From positions 1 through 64,000 of the forward strand of contig NZ_JAFMJZ010000002.1 of NCBI RefSeq assembly GCF_017853185.1: DNA of 64,000 nt. The letters run 5' to 3'. Position 1 is the first letter of the stretch; each line of letters starts with the position of its first letter. Below the pieces are notes generated by a model. It saw nothing but the letters and a program-made list of their open reading frames with translations. It was not told the origin of the DNA and searched no databases. The position numbers and the translations under genes were made by a program. The stretch is from Mycolicibacterium sp. Lineage in GTDB: Bacteria > Actinomycetota > Actinomycetes > Mycobacteriales > Mycobacteriaceae. Of the stretch, positions 15,983 to 23,860 are shown piece by piece.

Positions 15983-17665
15983 TTAGTCGAGATAGTCGCG
16001 CAGCACCTGGGAGCGGCTCGGGTGGCGCAGCTTCGACATGGTCTTGGACTCGATCTGCCGGATCCGCTCACGGGTGACCCCGTAGACCTGGCCGATCTCG
16101 TCGAGGGTGCGCGGCTGACCGTCGGTCAGGCCGAACCGCAGCCGCACCACGCCGGCCTCGCGCTCGGACAGCGTCTCGAGCACCGACTGCAACTGATCCT
16201 GCAGCAGTGTGAAGGACACCGCGTCGACGGCCACGACCGCCTCGGAGTCCTCGATGAAGTCGCCGAGCTGGCTGTCGCCCTCGTCGCCGATGGTCTGGTC
16301 CAGCGAGATCGGCTCCCGGGCGTACTGCTGGATCTCCAGCACCTTCTCCGGGGTGATGTCCATCTCCTTGGCGAGCTCCTCCGGAGTGGCCTCGCGGCCG
16401 AGATCCTGGAGCAGCTCACGCTGGATGCGGCCGAGTTTGTTGATGACCTCGACCATGTGCACCGGGATACGGATGGTGCGGGCCTGGTCGGCCATCGCGC
16501 GGGTGATGGCCTGGCGGATCCACCAGGTGGCGTAGGTGGAGAACTTGTAGCCCTTGGTGTAGTCGAACTTCTCCACCGCGCGGATCAGGCCGAGGTTGCC
16601 TTCCTGAATGAGGTCCAGGAAGGCCATACCGCGACCGGTGTAGCGCTTGGCCAACGACACCACCAGACGCAGGTTGGCCTCAAGCAGATGGTTCTTGGCG
16701 CGGTCGCCGTCACGGCAGATCCACTGCATGTCGCGGCGCTGCTGCACCGGCAGCTTGGTGCCGCCCTCGGCCAGTTCGCCCATCTTCTGGGTCGCGTAGA
16801 GCCCGGCCTCGATGCGCTTGGCCAGCTCCACCTCCTCCTCGGCATTGAGCAGCGCGACCTTGCCGATCTGCTTGAGGTAGGCCCGCACCGAGTCGGCAGA
16901 GGCCGTCAGTTCGGCGTCCTTGCGGGCCTGCCGCAGTGCCTCGGATTCCTCCTCGTCCCAGACGAAGTCGCCGGAAGCCTTGTCCTTGTCGGACGGCTCC
17001 GGCAGTTCCTCGTCCTCGGCGGCCTCACCGGCGGGCGCGGCCTCGGCGGCGGCCTCCCCGGCCACCTCCTCGAGGTCCTCGAGGTCGATCACCTCGGCGT
17101 CGATCTCGGGCTCGAGTTCGTCGAGGACGACCTCTTCGTCCTTGCCGGCCGGAGCCTCAGCGGCCGCGGTGGCCTTCTTGGCCCGGCCGCGCGGCGCCTT
17201 CACCGGCTCGGACGTGGCGGGGGCGGCCTTGGCGGCTTTGGCCGGTGCGGCCTTGGCGACCTTTGCCGGTGCCTTGGCGGGGGCAGCTTTGGCGGCTTTC
17301 GCCGGTGCGGCTTTCGCTGCCGCCTTGGCCGGTGCTGCCTTGGCAGCCTTGGCCGGTGCCGCCTTGGCGGGGGCCTTGGCGGCCTTGGCCGGTGCGGCTT
17401 TGGCCGCTGCCTTGGCCGGTGCTGCCTTGGCAGCCTTGGCGGGTGCGGCCTTGGCCGGTGCTTTGGTGGTCTTGGCGGGTGTGGCTTTGGCCGCTGCCTT
17501 GGCGGGTGCCGCCTTGGCGGGCGCCTTCGCGGCCTTCGCCGGTGCCGCCTTCGCAGACGCCTTGGCCGCCTTCGCGGGTTCGGCCGCAGCCTTCTTGGCG
17601 GGGGTCTTGGTGGCGGTGCGCTTCACCGGCTTGTCGGTTGCCGGGCTGGCTTTGGTCGCTGCCAC
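15983..17665 (-). CDS. sigA: primary sigma factor SigA with Lys-Ala-Pro N-terminal tract
   Basis: The housekeeping sigma factor. I use the GTG at 17665 because SigA orthologues begin AATKAS...TATD and an AAAGGG ribosome site precedes it, giving 560 residues; the ATG at 17683 would add six. Residues ~40-150 are near-continuous KAAPAKA-type repeats, then an acidic stretch ([24 protein letters not shown]), then canonical regions: 1.2 ([21 protein letters not shown]), 2 ([27 protein letters not shown]), 3 and 4 ([21 protein letters not shown]). From region 1.2 onward it is essentially the mycobacterial consensus; the length excess over M. tuberculosis SigA (528) comes from the repeat tract. Confidence 0.97.
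   Translation of the reverse strand: MAATKASPATDKPVKRTATKTPAKKAAAEPAKAAKASAKAAPAKAAKAPAKAAPAKAAAKATPAKTTKAPAKAAPAKAAKAAPAKAAAKAAPAKAAKAPAKAAPAKAAKAAPAKAAAKAAPAKAAKAAPAKAPAKVAKAAPAKAAKAAPATSEPVKAPRGRAKKATAAAEAPAGKDEEVVLDELEPEIDAEVIDLEDLEEVAGEAAAEAAPAGEAAEDEELPEPSDKDKASGDFVWDEEESEALRQARKDAELTASADSVRAYLKQIGKVALLNAEEEVELAKRIEAGLYATQKMGELAEGGTKLPVQQRRDMQWICRDGDRAKNHLLEANLRLVVSLAKRYTGRGMAFLDLIQEGNLGLIRAVEKFDYTKGYKFSTYATWWIRQAITRAMADQARTIRIPVHMVEVINKLGRIQRELLQDLGREATPEELAKEMDITPEKVLEIQQYAREPISLDQTIGDEGDSQLGDFIEDSEAVVAVDAVSFTLLQDQLQSVLETLSEREAGVVRLRFGLTDGQPRTLDEIGQVYGVTRERIRQIESKTMSKLRHPSRSQVLRDYLD
17220..17560. repeat. coding tandem repeat in the sigA 5' part (KAAPAKA tract)
   Basis: On the minus strand about a dozen and a half degenerate 15-24 bp units encode [14 protein letters not shown]-type sequence; the plus strand reads as repeats like GCGGCCTTGGCCGGTGC. 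The reading frame is kept throughout. The boundaries given are approximate. Confidence 0.85.
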
Positions 17666-17815
17666 GTACACCCTTTCGGTCATGCAGGCTCTGCGAGTTG
17701 GCGCGGGCCTGCCTCGCCGAGAGCGTTAGCTATGTGGAATGTCGGCGCGATCTGCAGGGATACTCACCGCTGTCTTCGGCGGCCGCCGCTGCCCATTGTA
17801 ACGACTCGCAGGGGG

Positions 17816-18586
17816 TCAGCGCGCCGCCTGCGCCTCGGCCGCCGCCATCGCGGCCCCCACGATGCCCGCGGTGTTGAGCAATTCCGCCGCCACGACCGGG
17901 GTCCGGTTCGTCAGCAACGGGATCCATTTCTCGGCTTTTCTGCTGATTCCGCCGCCGGCGATGAACAGATCGGGCCAGATCGCGTTCTCCACCGCGACGA
18001 GGACCTTGCTCACCTGTTTGGCCCACCGCCGGAAGTTCCAGCCCTTGGTTTCCTTGACCGAGGACGCCGCCCGGTGCTCGGCTTCCTTGCCGCCGACCTC
18101 GATGTGCCCGAACTCGGTGTTGGGCAGCAGCATTCCGTTGTGGATCACCGCTGAGCCGATCCCGGTGCCGAAGGTGAGCAGAACGACGACGCCCTTGTGG
18201 TTGCGGCCGGCGCCGTAGCGCTGTTCGGCCAGACCTGCGGCGTCGGCGTCGTTGAGGACGGTGACCGGACGTCCGCCCAGTGCCCGGCTGTACTCGTCGG
18301 CGGCGTTGGTGCCGATCCAGGCGCGGTCGACGTTGGCCGCGGTGTACACCACGCCGTCGACCACCACGCCGGGATAGGTGACCCCCAGCGGCCCGGAGAA
18401 GTCGAAATGCCGGACCACCTCGGCGACCGCCTCGGTCACCGCTTCCGGCGTCGCAGGCTGAGGGGTTTCCACCCGGAACCGCTCACCCACGAGTTGCCCG
18501 GTGGCCAGGTCGACGATGCCGCCCTTGATCCCGCTGCCTCCGACGTCGACGCCGAGGGACTGGCCGGCGTGGCTGGTTTCGGTCAT
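17816..18586 (-). CDS. ppgK: polyphosphate glucokinase
   Basis: A ROK-family kinase phosphorylating glucose with polyphosphate or ATP. Its 256 residues hold the phosphate-binding loop ([16 protein letters not shown]), catalytic Asp region ([15 protein letters not shown]), [23 protein letters not shown], and the polyphosphate-enzyme-type tail ([32 protein letters not shown]). It is cytoplasmic. It is divergent from suhB, with a short region of tandem repeats between. Rv2702-like. Confidence 0.95.
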   Translation of the reverse strand: MTETSHAGQSLGVDVGGSGIKGGIVDLATGQLVGERFRVETPQPATPEAVTEAVAEVVRHFDFSGPLGVTYPGVVVDGVVYTAANVDRAWIGTNAADEYSRALGGRPVTVLNDADAAGLAEQRYGAGRNHKGVVVLLTFGTGIGSAVIHNGMLLPNTEFGHIEVGGKEAEHRAASSVKETKGWNFRRWAKQVSKVLVAVENAIWPDLFIAGGGISRKAEKWIPLLTNRTPVVAAELLNTAGIVGAAMAAAEAQAAR

Positions 18587-18621
18587 GGCCGAACACTATC
18601 GGGTGGCCGGTTCGGCCCGGT

Positions 18622-18681
18622 GACGATTTTGCCGGGGACGATTTTGAGGGTGGCGATTTTGCCGGCGACGACTGTGCTGCG
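18622..18681. repeat. 15-bp tandem repeat, four units, between ppgK and suhB
   Basis: Units GACGATTTTGCCGGG, GACGATTTTGAGGGT, GGCGATTTTGCCGGC and a decayed GACGACTGTGCTGCG lie head to tail and end just before the suhB GTG. They fill most of the divergent promoter region. Confidence 0.88.
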
Positions 18682-18689
18682 ATAGCGGG

Positions 18690-19574
18690 GTGACCGACCA
18701 CCATCCCGCCGAACTCCGCGACGTGGCCGAGCAGGTGGCAGCCGAGGCGGCCGACTTCGTCCGCCGGCGGCGCGGTGACCTGTTCGGAGCCGGTGCGGCC
18801 GACCCGGCCGGGGACGGGGCCGCCGTGCGCACCAAGAGTGGCCCGACCGACCCCGTCACGATCGCCGACACCGAGACCGAGCAACTCGTGCGGGACCGGC
18901 TGGCGGCCCTGCGCCCCGGCGAACCGATCCTCGGCGAGGAGAGCGGCGGAGGGGCGGCCGGCGCGGGTGCGGTGCGCTGGGTGGTCGATCCCATCGACGG
19001 CACGGTGAACTTCGTCTACGGCATCCCGGCCTACGGGGTCTCGATCGCAGCTCAGGTGGACGGGGTCTCGGTGGCCGGAGCAGTCGCCGATGTGTGCAGC
19101 GGCGAGGTGTATTCGGCGGCGATCGGCGGGGGAGCGCACGTCAGGTCCGCGCCCTTCAGTTCCGCGCCCTTCAGTTCCGGCGGCGAGCGCCGGGCGCTGC
19201 GGTGCAGCGGCGTGACCGATTTGTCAATGACGTTGTTGGGCACCGGATTCGGCTATGACCCGCGGCGGCGCGCCGCGCAGGCCGCCCTCGCGGCGCGGAT
19301 GATCCCGGTGGTGCGGGACGTCCGCCGGATGGGTTCGGCGGCCCTGGATCTGTGCGCGGTCGCAGCCGGACGACTCGACGCCCATTACGAACACGGTCTC
19401 AGCGTGTGGGACTGGGCGGCCGGTGCGCTGATCGCCGCCGAGGCCGGCGCTGTGGTCGTGTTACCCGACCCGGCCGCCGCCGGTGCGCAGTTGCTGGTGG
19501 CCGCGGCTCCCGGCGTCGCCGCCGAACTGCTTGCTGCGCTTGAAGATTTCTCCGGGCTGGATCCGCTGCCGTGA
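18690..19574 (+). CDS. suhB: inositol monophosphatase SuhB
   Basis: A Mg2+-dependent, Li+-sensitive phosphatase releasing myo-inositol from inositol phosphate, feeding phosphatidylinositol and mycothiol synthesis. GTG start, 294 residues. Motifs: PVTIADTETEQ, LGEESGG (metal Glu), VVDPIDGTVNFVYGIPAYGVSIA (metal Asp residues), and SVWDWAAGALIAAEAGA (motif 2). A duplicated 15-bp unit inserts SAPFSSAPFSS at about residue 155. Rv2701c-like. It is functionally connected with pgsA1 and pimA further right, which use inositol. Confidence 0.94.
   Translation: MTDHHPAELRDVAEQVAAEAADFVRRRRGDLFGAGAADPAGDGAAVRTKSGPTDPVTIADTETEQLVRDRLAALRPGEPILGEESGGGAAGAGAVRWVVDPIDGTVNFVYGIPAYGVSIAAQVDGVSVAGAVADVCSGEVYSAAIGGGAHVRSAPFSSAPFSSGGERRALRCSGVTDLSMTLLGTGFGYDPRRRAAQAALAARMIPVVRDVRRMGSAALDLCAVAAGRLDAHYEHGLSVWDWAAGALIAAEAGAVVVLPDPAAAGAQLLVAAAPGVAAELLAALEDFSGLDPLP
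19146..19175 (+). repeat. in-frame 15-bp tandem duplication inside suhB
   Basis: TCCGCGCCCTTCAGT occurs twice head to tail (19146-19160, 19161-19175), giving a doubled SAPFS in a surface-loop position between conserved motifs. The frame is kept. Confidence 0.9.
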
Positions 19575-19584
19575 CAGGTCTCGG

Positions 19585-20235
19585 TCAGCAGGTTCCGTTG
19601 TGGATCTTGGCCAGCAGGGCCGAATCGGCCGGCTCGTTGGCCCCCGGGCGCAGGCCGGACAACACCGCGGAGATGTCGTCGCTGTTGGCCAGGGAGTTGA
19701 AGTCGCTGCCGATCACCAGATCGACCGAATCGTCCTTGCGGTCGTCCTGGTAGAGCTCGACGCAGGGGGCGACCAGCCAGGCGGCCGCCGCGCCGTGCTT
19801 GCCGCCCTCGCCGAACCTGATCTGGCCCTGGCAGGACAGCCGGGCGCCGGCGTAGACCGGGTCGTTGGCGGCAGTCGGAGCGGCGAAGCCCAGATCGCGC
19901 AGCGCCCCGGCGACCTCGCCGGCCTGCCCGCCCTGGCCGCTGGCGTTGAGAACCCGGATCTTGGTTTCGGCCAGCTTGGCCGGGGACACATCGACCAGTG
20001 CCGAACCCGACACCCGCTCACCCAATCGGGGAGCGCCGGAATCGGCCGGCGCCGGCGGCGCCGGGCATGCCGCCGCCTCGCGGACGTCGACCGGCCGGGT
20101 CAGCACCAGCGCCCACACCAGAGCAGTGAGCGCGAAAAGGACGGTCACCGCGATGATTCCGGGCCGATAGTTGCGACGCCGGAACGGATTCCCGTCTTTG
20201 TCGTAGGCTGTGCCTTCGGTGATGTGAGCGACCAC
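19585..20235 (-). CDS. cei: cell envelope integrity protein Cei, LytR C-terminal domain
   Basis: A 216-residue envelope protein (Rv2700-like) with a GTG start at 20235 (VVAHITEGTAYDKDGNPFRRRN), preferred because it restores the family start and length; the track adds seven residues. There is one membrane span (GIIAVTVLFALTALVWALVL, about residues 26-46) and an external LytR_C domain (KIRVLNASGQGGQAGEVAGALRDLGFAAP). Four external cysteines (AAACPAP, LSCQGQ, APCVEL, NGTC) probably form disulfides. The family is described as needed for cell-envelope integrity and virulence. Divergent from the DUF4193 gene. Confidence 0.88.
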   Translation of the reverse strand: MVAHITEGTAYDKDGNPFRRRNYRPGIIAVTVLFALTALVWALVLTRPVDVREAAACPAPPAPADSGAPRLGERVSGSALVDVSPAKLAETKIRVLNASGQGGQAGEVAGALRDLGFAAPTAANDPVYAGARLSCQGQIRFGEGGKHGAAAAWLVAPCVELYQDDRKDDSVDLVIGSDFNSLANSDDISAVLSGLRPGANEPADSALLAKIHNGTC

Positions 20236-20290
20236 GAGTGCACTGTAGTGGGCCACACCACACCGCGGTTCAACACCGCGAACGGCCAGA

Positions 20291-20330
20291 ATCGGCGACT
20301 GTGATACAAATCACAGTCCGATTCGCCGAT
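20291..20330. promoter_or_regulatory. nested palindrome holding a perfect CRP-type site
   Basis: TGTGATACAAATCACA (20300-20315) matches TGTGA-N6-TCACA exactly, the motif of mycobacterial CRP (Rv3676-type). It is enclosed by a second inverted repeat, ATCGGCGA (20291-20298) and TCGCCGAT (20323-20330). It lies between divergent cei and DUF4193 genes, about 110 bp before the latter. Confidence 0.75.
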
Positions 20331-20425
20331 TCCCGGGCAGGAATGGTTTTGCTCATGCGTTCGACGCTGATACAAAGCATCGCGCATGTTTGACGGCGCG
20401 ACGACTACGACGAAGGGGAGTGGCA

Positions 20426-20728
20426 ATGGCTACTGATTACGACGCTCCACGTCGTACCGAGACCGATGAGGTTGCCGAGGATTCGCTCGAGGAACTCACC
20501 GCGCGCCGTAACGAGGCGCAGTCCGCCGTCGTCGACGTCGACGAAACCGAGTCAGCCGAATCGTTCGAGCTGCCCGGTGCGGACCTCTCCGGCGAGGAAC
20601 TCTCGGTCCGGGTGGTCCCGAAGCAGGCCGACGAATTCACCTGTTCGAGCTGTTTCCTGGTGCATCACCGCAGCCGGCTCGCCAGTGAGAAGAACGGCCA
20701 GATGATCTGCACCGACTGCGCCGCGTGA
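20426..20728 (+). CDS. DUF4193 small acidic zinc-ribbon protein
   Basis: A 100-residue DUF4193 protein (Rv2699c-like) starting at ATG 20426 with AAGGGGAG upstream. It has an acidic, probably disordered first part (DEVAEDSLEELTARR), then VVPKQADEFTCSSCFLVHHRSRLAS and ICTDCAA, a four-cysteine zinc ribbon (CSSC...CTDC). Related proteins resemble RbpA-size transcription-associated factors in layout only; the function is unknown. A CRP-type site and a second TGATACAAA copy lie upstream. Confidence 0.85.
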   Translation: MATDYDAPRRTETDEVAEDSLEELTARRNEAQSAVVDVDETESAESFELPGADLSGEELSVRVVPKQADEFTCSSCFLVHHRSRLASEKNGQMICTDCAA

Positions 20729-20748
20729 CGATGCAGGCCCAGTAGGAA

Positions 20749-20799
20749 CGCAGGGCCGTTCAGAGCGCAGGGCCGCTCAGAACGCAGGGCCGCTCAGGC
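20749..20799. repeat. 17-bp tandem repeat, three units, between convergent genes
   Basis: CGCAGGGCCGTTCAGAG, CGCAGGGCCGCTCAGAA and CGCAGGGCCGCTCAGGC follow head to tail; the third contains the stop codon of the DUF3093 gene. It fills most of the gap between the DUF4193 and DUF3093 stops. Confidence 0.9.
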
Positions 20800-21255
20800 G
20801 CGGAGAGCGGCCAGCACCAGATCGGGGTGCCTGGAGCTCACCAGCCAGTAGGGCGTCGGGTCATCCGGGTCGTCGAGTACGACCAGGACCATCGGGCCCA
20901 CCCATGACCGGTGCACGACGTAGGCGGCGGGGTCCAACTGGCGTCCCAGCGCAGCGGATTTGGCCGATTTCGGCACGGCCGCGCAGCGCAGCACCACCGA
21001 GGCGGGCAGATGCGCCTGACCGGCCCACAATTCGGCCTCGGGTCCTTCGCCGACCACCCGCACCTCGAAGCGGCTGAGCCACAGCAACACGCCCGCTGCG
21101 GCCACTCCGAGCACCGCGTAGGCCGTCCAGAGCGGCAGCTTGAGGACGCTCATGTTGACTTCGGCGGCGAACAGGGCCGCCAGGCCCAGGCCGATGGGCC
21201 ACCACCACCACGGCACCCACAGCCTCTCCCGGTACTTGCACGTTTGCTGGGTCAC
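20794..21255 (-). CDS. DUF3093 membrane protein
   Basis: A DUF3093 protein (Rv2698-like). I prefer the GTG at 21255 ([19 protein letters not shown]), 153 residues, because the track start at 21303 would overlap the divergent dut start and its promoter. Two membrane spans ([19 protein letters not shown] and [18 protein letters not shown]) follow the Trp-rich entry, then a cytoplasmic domain ending [18 protein letters not shown]-like in general shape, function unknown. The start is uncertain. Confidence 0.78.
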   Translation of the reverse strand: MTQQTCKYRERLWVPWWWWPIGLGLAALFAAEVNMSVLKLPLWTAYAVLGVAAAGVLLWLSRFEVRVVGEGPEAELWAGQAHLPASVVLRCAAVPKSAKSAALGRQLDPAAYVVHRSWVGPMVLVVLDDPDDPTPYWLVSSRHPDLVLAALRA

Positions 21256-21281
21256 ACGCGAGCCGGACACTCGGCCAAGGG

Positions 21282-21287
21282 TAGTCT
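21282..21287 (+). promoter_or_regulatory. -10 box of dut, leaderless type
   Basis: TAGTCT ends eight bases before the dut GTG at 21296, and no ribosome site is visible between them. Confidence 0.5.
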
Positions 21288-21295
21288 TGCCGATC

Positions 21296-21760
21296 GTGCC
21301 CACCAGTCTTGCGGTGGTTCGTCTGGACCGCGATCTCCCGCTACCGAGCCGTGCTCATGACGGCGACGCCGGCGTTGACCTGTACAGCGCCGAGGACGTC
21401 GACCTGGCGCCCGGACAGCGCAGCCTGGTTCCGACCGGGATCGCGGTGGCGATCCCGCACGGCATGGTGGGTCTGATCCATCCGCGTTCCGGTCTGGCTG
21501 CGCGCGTGGGGCTTTCGATCGTGAACAGTCCCGGCACCGTCGACGCCGGATACCGGGGCGAGATCAAGGTGTCGTTGGTGAACCTCGATCCGACCGAGCC
21601 GATCTCGATCCGGCGCGGCGACCGGATCGCCCAACTCCTGGTTCAGCAGGTCGAGTTACCCGAGCTGGTCGAGGTGGACTCCTTCGAGGAGGCCGGCCTG
21701 GCCGACACCACCCGTGGCGATGGCGGCCATGGTTCCTCCGGCGGACATGCGAGTTTGTGA
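21296..21760 (+). CDS. dut: dUTP diphosphatase
   Basis: Trimeric dUTPase that hydrolyses dUTP to dUMP, keeping uracil out of DNA and feeding thymidylate synthesis. The GTG at 21296 gives 154 residues, the usual mycobacterial length; the track adds 52. The five motifs are visible: [53 protein letters not shown] and the C-terminal [12 protein letters not shown] that closes over the nucleotide. The stop overlaps the next start by one base. Confidence 0.96.
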   Translation: MPTSLAVVRLDRDLPLPSRAHDGDAGVDLYSAEDVDLAPGQRSLVPTGIAVAIPHGMVGLIHPRSGLAARVGLSIVNSPGTVDAGYRGEIKVSLVNLDPTEPISIRRGDRIAQLLVQQVELPELVEVDSFEEAGLADTTRGDGGHGSSGGHASL

Positions 21761-22644
21761 TGGCATTCGGCAGACGTAAGCGCGACAAGGACACCGGCGG
21801 AGCCTCGGACTCCGTCGCGGAGTCCCAGGAGGCCGTCGAAGAGACGGTCACCGAGGTGGTCGAGGAGATCGAGACCGTCTCGGTCGTGCAGTTCGACGAT
21901 GACGACGATCGCGGCCCGTTCGACCTCGAAGACTTCGACAACCCGGACGACGCCGCGCTGGCGCGTCTGGACCTCGGATCGGTGCTCATCCCGATGCCTC
22001 CGGGCGGCCAGGTCCAGGTCGAGATGCAGCCGACCGGCCTGCCCAACGCGATCTGGGTGGTGACCCCCAACGGGCGGTTCACCATCGCGGCCTATGCCGC
22101 CCCCAAATCGCCCGGCCTGTGGCGGGAGATCGCAGGAGAGTTGGCCGAGGCGCTGCGTAACGACAACGCCGCGGTCAGCATTCAGGACGGCCCCTGGGGC
22201 CGGGAGGTCATCGGGACCGGTGCCGGCGTGGTGCGGTTCATCGGCGTCGACGGGTACCGGTGGATGATCCGCTGTGTTGCCAACGGCACCGCCGAATCCA
22301 TCGACGCGGTGGCGGCCGAGGCTCGGGAAGCCCTGGCGGACACCGTGGTTCGTCGTGGCGAGACACCGCTGCCGGTGCGCACTCCGCTGCCCGTGCAACT
22401 GCCCGAGGAGATGGCCGCGCAACTGCGCGCGGCAGCGGCCCAGCAGGCGCAACAGGCGATGTTCGCCGCCCAGCAGGCGATGCTGCAGCAGCAGCAGATC
22501 GCGGCGGAGCAGGAGGTCCAGCGCCAGCAGCAGGAGGCCCAGCGCCAGCAGGAGTTGGAGGCTGCGCGGCTGGAATCCGAGCGCCAGGAGGCGGCGCGCC
22601 GCGCGGCCGAGGGGGCGGCCCTGCCCCAGTCCAGCGAGGGCTGA
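21760..22644 (+). CDS. DUF3710 protein
   Basis: A 294-residue DUF3710 protein (Rv2696c-like). ATG at 21760 overlaps the dut stop (TGATG), so the pair is translationally coupled. A basic start ([11 protein letters not shown]) and acidic linker precede the conserved domain (LARLDLGSVLIPMPPGGQVQVE, IWVVTPNGRFTIAAYAAPKSPGLWREI, FIGVDGYRWMIRCVANGTAE). The last ~75 residues are a Gln/Ala/Glu-rich helix (QQAQQAMFAAQQAMLQQQ). Function unknown. Confidence 0.85.
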   Translation: MAFGRRKRDKDTGGASDSVAESQEAVEETVTEVVEEIETVSVVQFDDDDDRGPFDLEDFDNPDDAALARLDLGSVLIPMPPGGQVQVEMQPTGLPNAIWVVTPNGRFTIAAYAAPKSPGLWREIAGELAEALRNDNAAVSIQDGPWGREVIGTGAGVVRFIGVDGYRWMIRCVANGTAESIDAVAAEAREALADTVVRRGETPLPVRTPLPVQLPEEMAAQLRAAAAQQAQQAMFAAQQAMLQQQQIAAEQEVQRQQQEAQRQQELEAARLESERQEAARRAAEGAALPQSSEG

Positions 22645-22660
22645 GTCCAGCGAGGGCTAA
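22629..22660. repeat. 16-bp tandem duplication across two convergent stop codons
   Basis: GTCCAGCGAGGGCTGA (22629-22644) and GTCCAGCGAGGGCTAA (22645-22660) differ by one base. The first holds the DUF3710 stop, the second the stop of the opposite hydrolase gene. Confidence 0.9.
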
Positions 22661-23355
22661 CAGTCCTGCAGCGCGGCCAGGCAGGCCGCGCCGAGGGCCT
22701 CCGGATGCGGCCCGAATTCCTCGAAGGTGACGGTGCGCAGCGCCGCCCGCGGGGCCGACTTCGCCCAGTGCTCGGCGACCTCCAGCGGATGCACCGCATC
22801 GTCGGGGGAGCCCACGACACCCATCGGCGCGGACAGCCGCCGCAATGCCGCGGTGTCGGGTGCCGGGTAGCCGGCTGCCGCCTCCATCGCGTCGGGCAAC
22901 CCCGGCCACTGGCGTCGCCAGGATCGTTCGAGTTCGTCGGCCAGCCAGCCCGGACTGGACGCCCGCATCGCGGCGGTCACCGCGTCCAGGCCGTCCCGTC
23001 GCAATGCGGTGGCGGTGTGCCGGGCCGAGAGCGCGGCCGGCGCGTCCTGGGGCGGCCCCGTCCAGGGCGGCAGGGCGGCCAGCACGGCGACCGTGCGGGC
23101 GGGATTCGCCAACGCCCAGGTGGCTCCGAACGCCGCTCCGAGCGACACGCCGCCGACCGCGATCGGCCCCTCGGCCGCCGCGGCCTCCACAGCGTCGGCA
23201 TATCCGGCCAGCAGGTCGTCGGGAACCGGGCGGACCGCGACCAGGATCGCCCCGGCCCGGCGCAGCGGCCCGGCGAAGGCTCTGCGCAGGTAGTCGTCGT
23301 CGGAGCCGGTCCCGGGCAGCAGGACCGTCACCACGCCCCGCAGATCGACCGCCAT
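22657..23355 (-). CDS. small alpha/beta hydrolase
   Basis: A 232-residue hydrolase-fold protein (Rv2695-like) starting at ATG 23355 (MAVDLRGVVTVLLPGTGSDD). It has an oxyanion loop (LLPGTGSDDDYL), the nucleophile elbow GGVSLGAAFG (Ser near residue 90), an acid candidate in GSPDDAVHP and a His in FGPHPEAL. All three triad positions can be filled. Cytoplasmic; the substrate is unknown. It is divergent from the OB-fold gene. Confidence 0.78.
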   Translation of the reverse strand: MAVDLRGVVTVLLPGTGSDDDYLRRAFAGPLRRAGAILVAVRPVPDDLLAGYADAVEAAAAEGPIAVGGVSLGAAFGATWALANPARTVAVLAALPPWTGPPQDAPAALSARHTATALRRDGLDAVTAAMRASSPGWLADELERSWRRQWPGLPDAMEAAAGYPAPDTAALRRLSAPMGVVGSPDDAVHPLEVAEHWAKSAPRAALRTVTFEEFGPHPEALGAACLAALQDC

Positions 23356-23488
23356 CCCATGATCGTGCCCGGCGTCCCCTGCCGGTCGGTGCAGGGGGCT
23401 GTTCCGCGCACGGGTAGGCCTCGTGGCGCCGGAGGGCGGCAAGGTCTACGGTGGCGGTGGCAGTGAGAACGAACATGCAGGAGAGACC

Positions 23489-23860
23489 ATGGCCGCGGCC
23501 GAAGGTTTTGTACGCCGCATGACCCGTCGTCTGACGGAGCATCCGGAGCGGCGCGACGCCGAGGAACTGAGCGGCGAGGCGGTCAACACCGGTGCGCAGC
23601 GCGCCATTGATTGCCAGCGCGGCCAGGAAGTCACCATGGTGGGCGAACTGCGCAGTGTGGAGACCAACGGCAAGGGCTGCGCCGGCGGTGTGCGCGCGGA
23701 ACTGTTCGACGGCACCGACAGCGTGATGCTGGTCTGGTTGGGGCAGCGCCGGATTCCCGGCATCGACTGTGGCCGCACGCTGCGGGTGCACGGCCGGATC
23801 GGCATGCTGGACAACGGCAGCAAGGCGATCTACAACCCGCACTACGAAATTCAGCGGTGA
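23489..23860 (+). CDS. OB-fold nucleic-acid-binding protein
   Basis: A 123-residue protein (Rv2694c-like) from ATG 23489 with GGAGAG upstream. After a helical start (GFVRRMTRRLTEHPERRDAEEL) it has an OB-fold: VTMVGELRSVETNGKGCAGGVRAELFDGTDSVMLVWLGQRRIPGIDCGRTLRVHGRIG, as in RecG-like or tRNA-anticodon OB domains. It may bind nucleic acid. Its stop overlaps the next gene's GTG by three bases (GTGA), so the two are coupled. Confidence 0.82.
   Translation: MAAAEGFVRRMTRRLTEHPERRDAEELSGEAVNTGAQRAIDCQRGQEVTMVGELRSVETNGKGCAGGVRAELFDGTDSVMLVWLGQRRIPGIDCGRTLRVHGRIGMLDNGSKAIYNPHYEIQR

Noticed and set aside
16022-18154. 710-residue plus-strand ORF opposite sigA
   Set aside because: It is the shadow of the high-GC repetitive sigA frame; the composition is Gly/Arg/Leu low complexity and no domain is visible.
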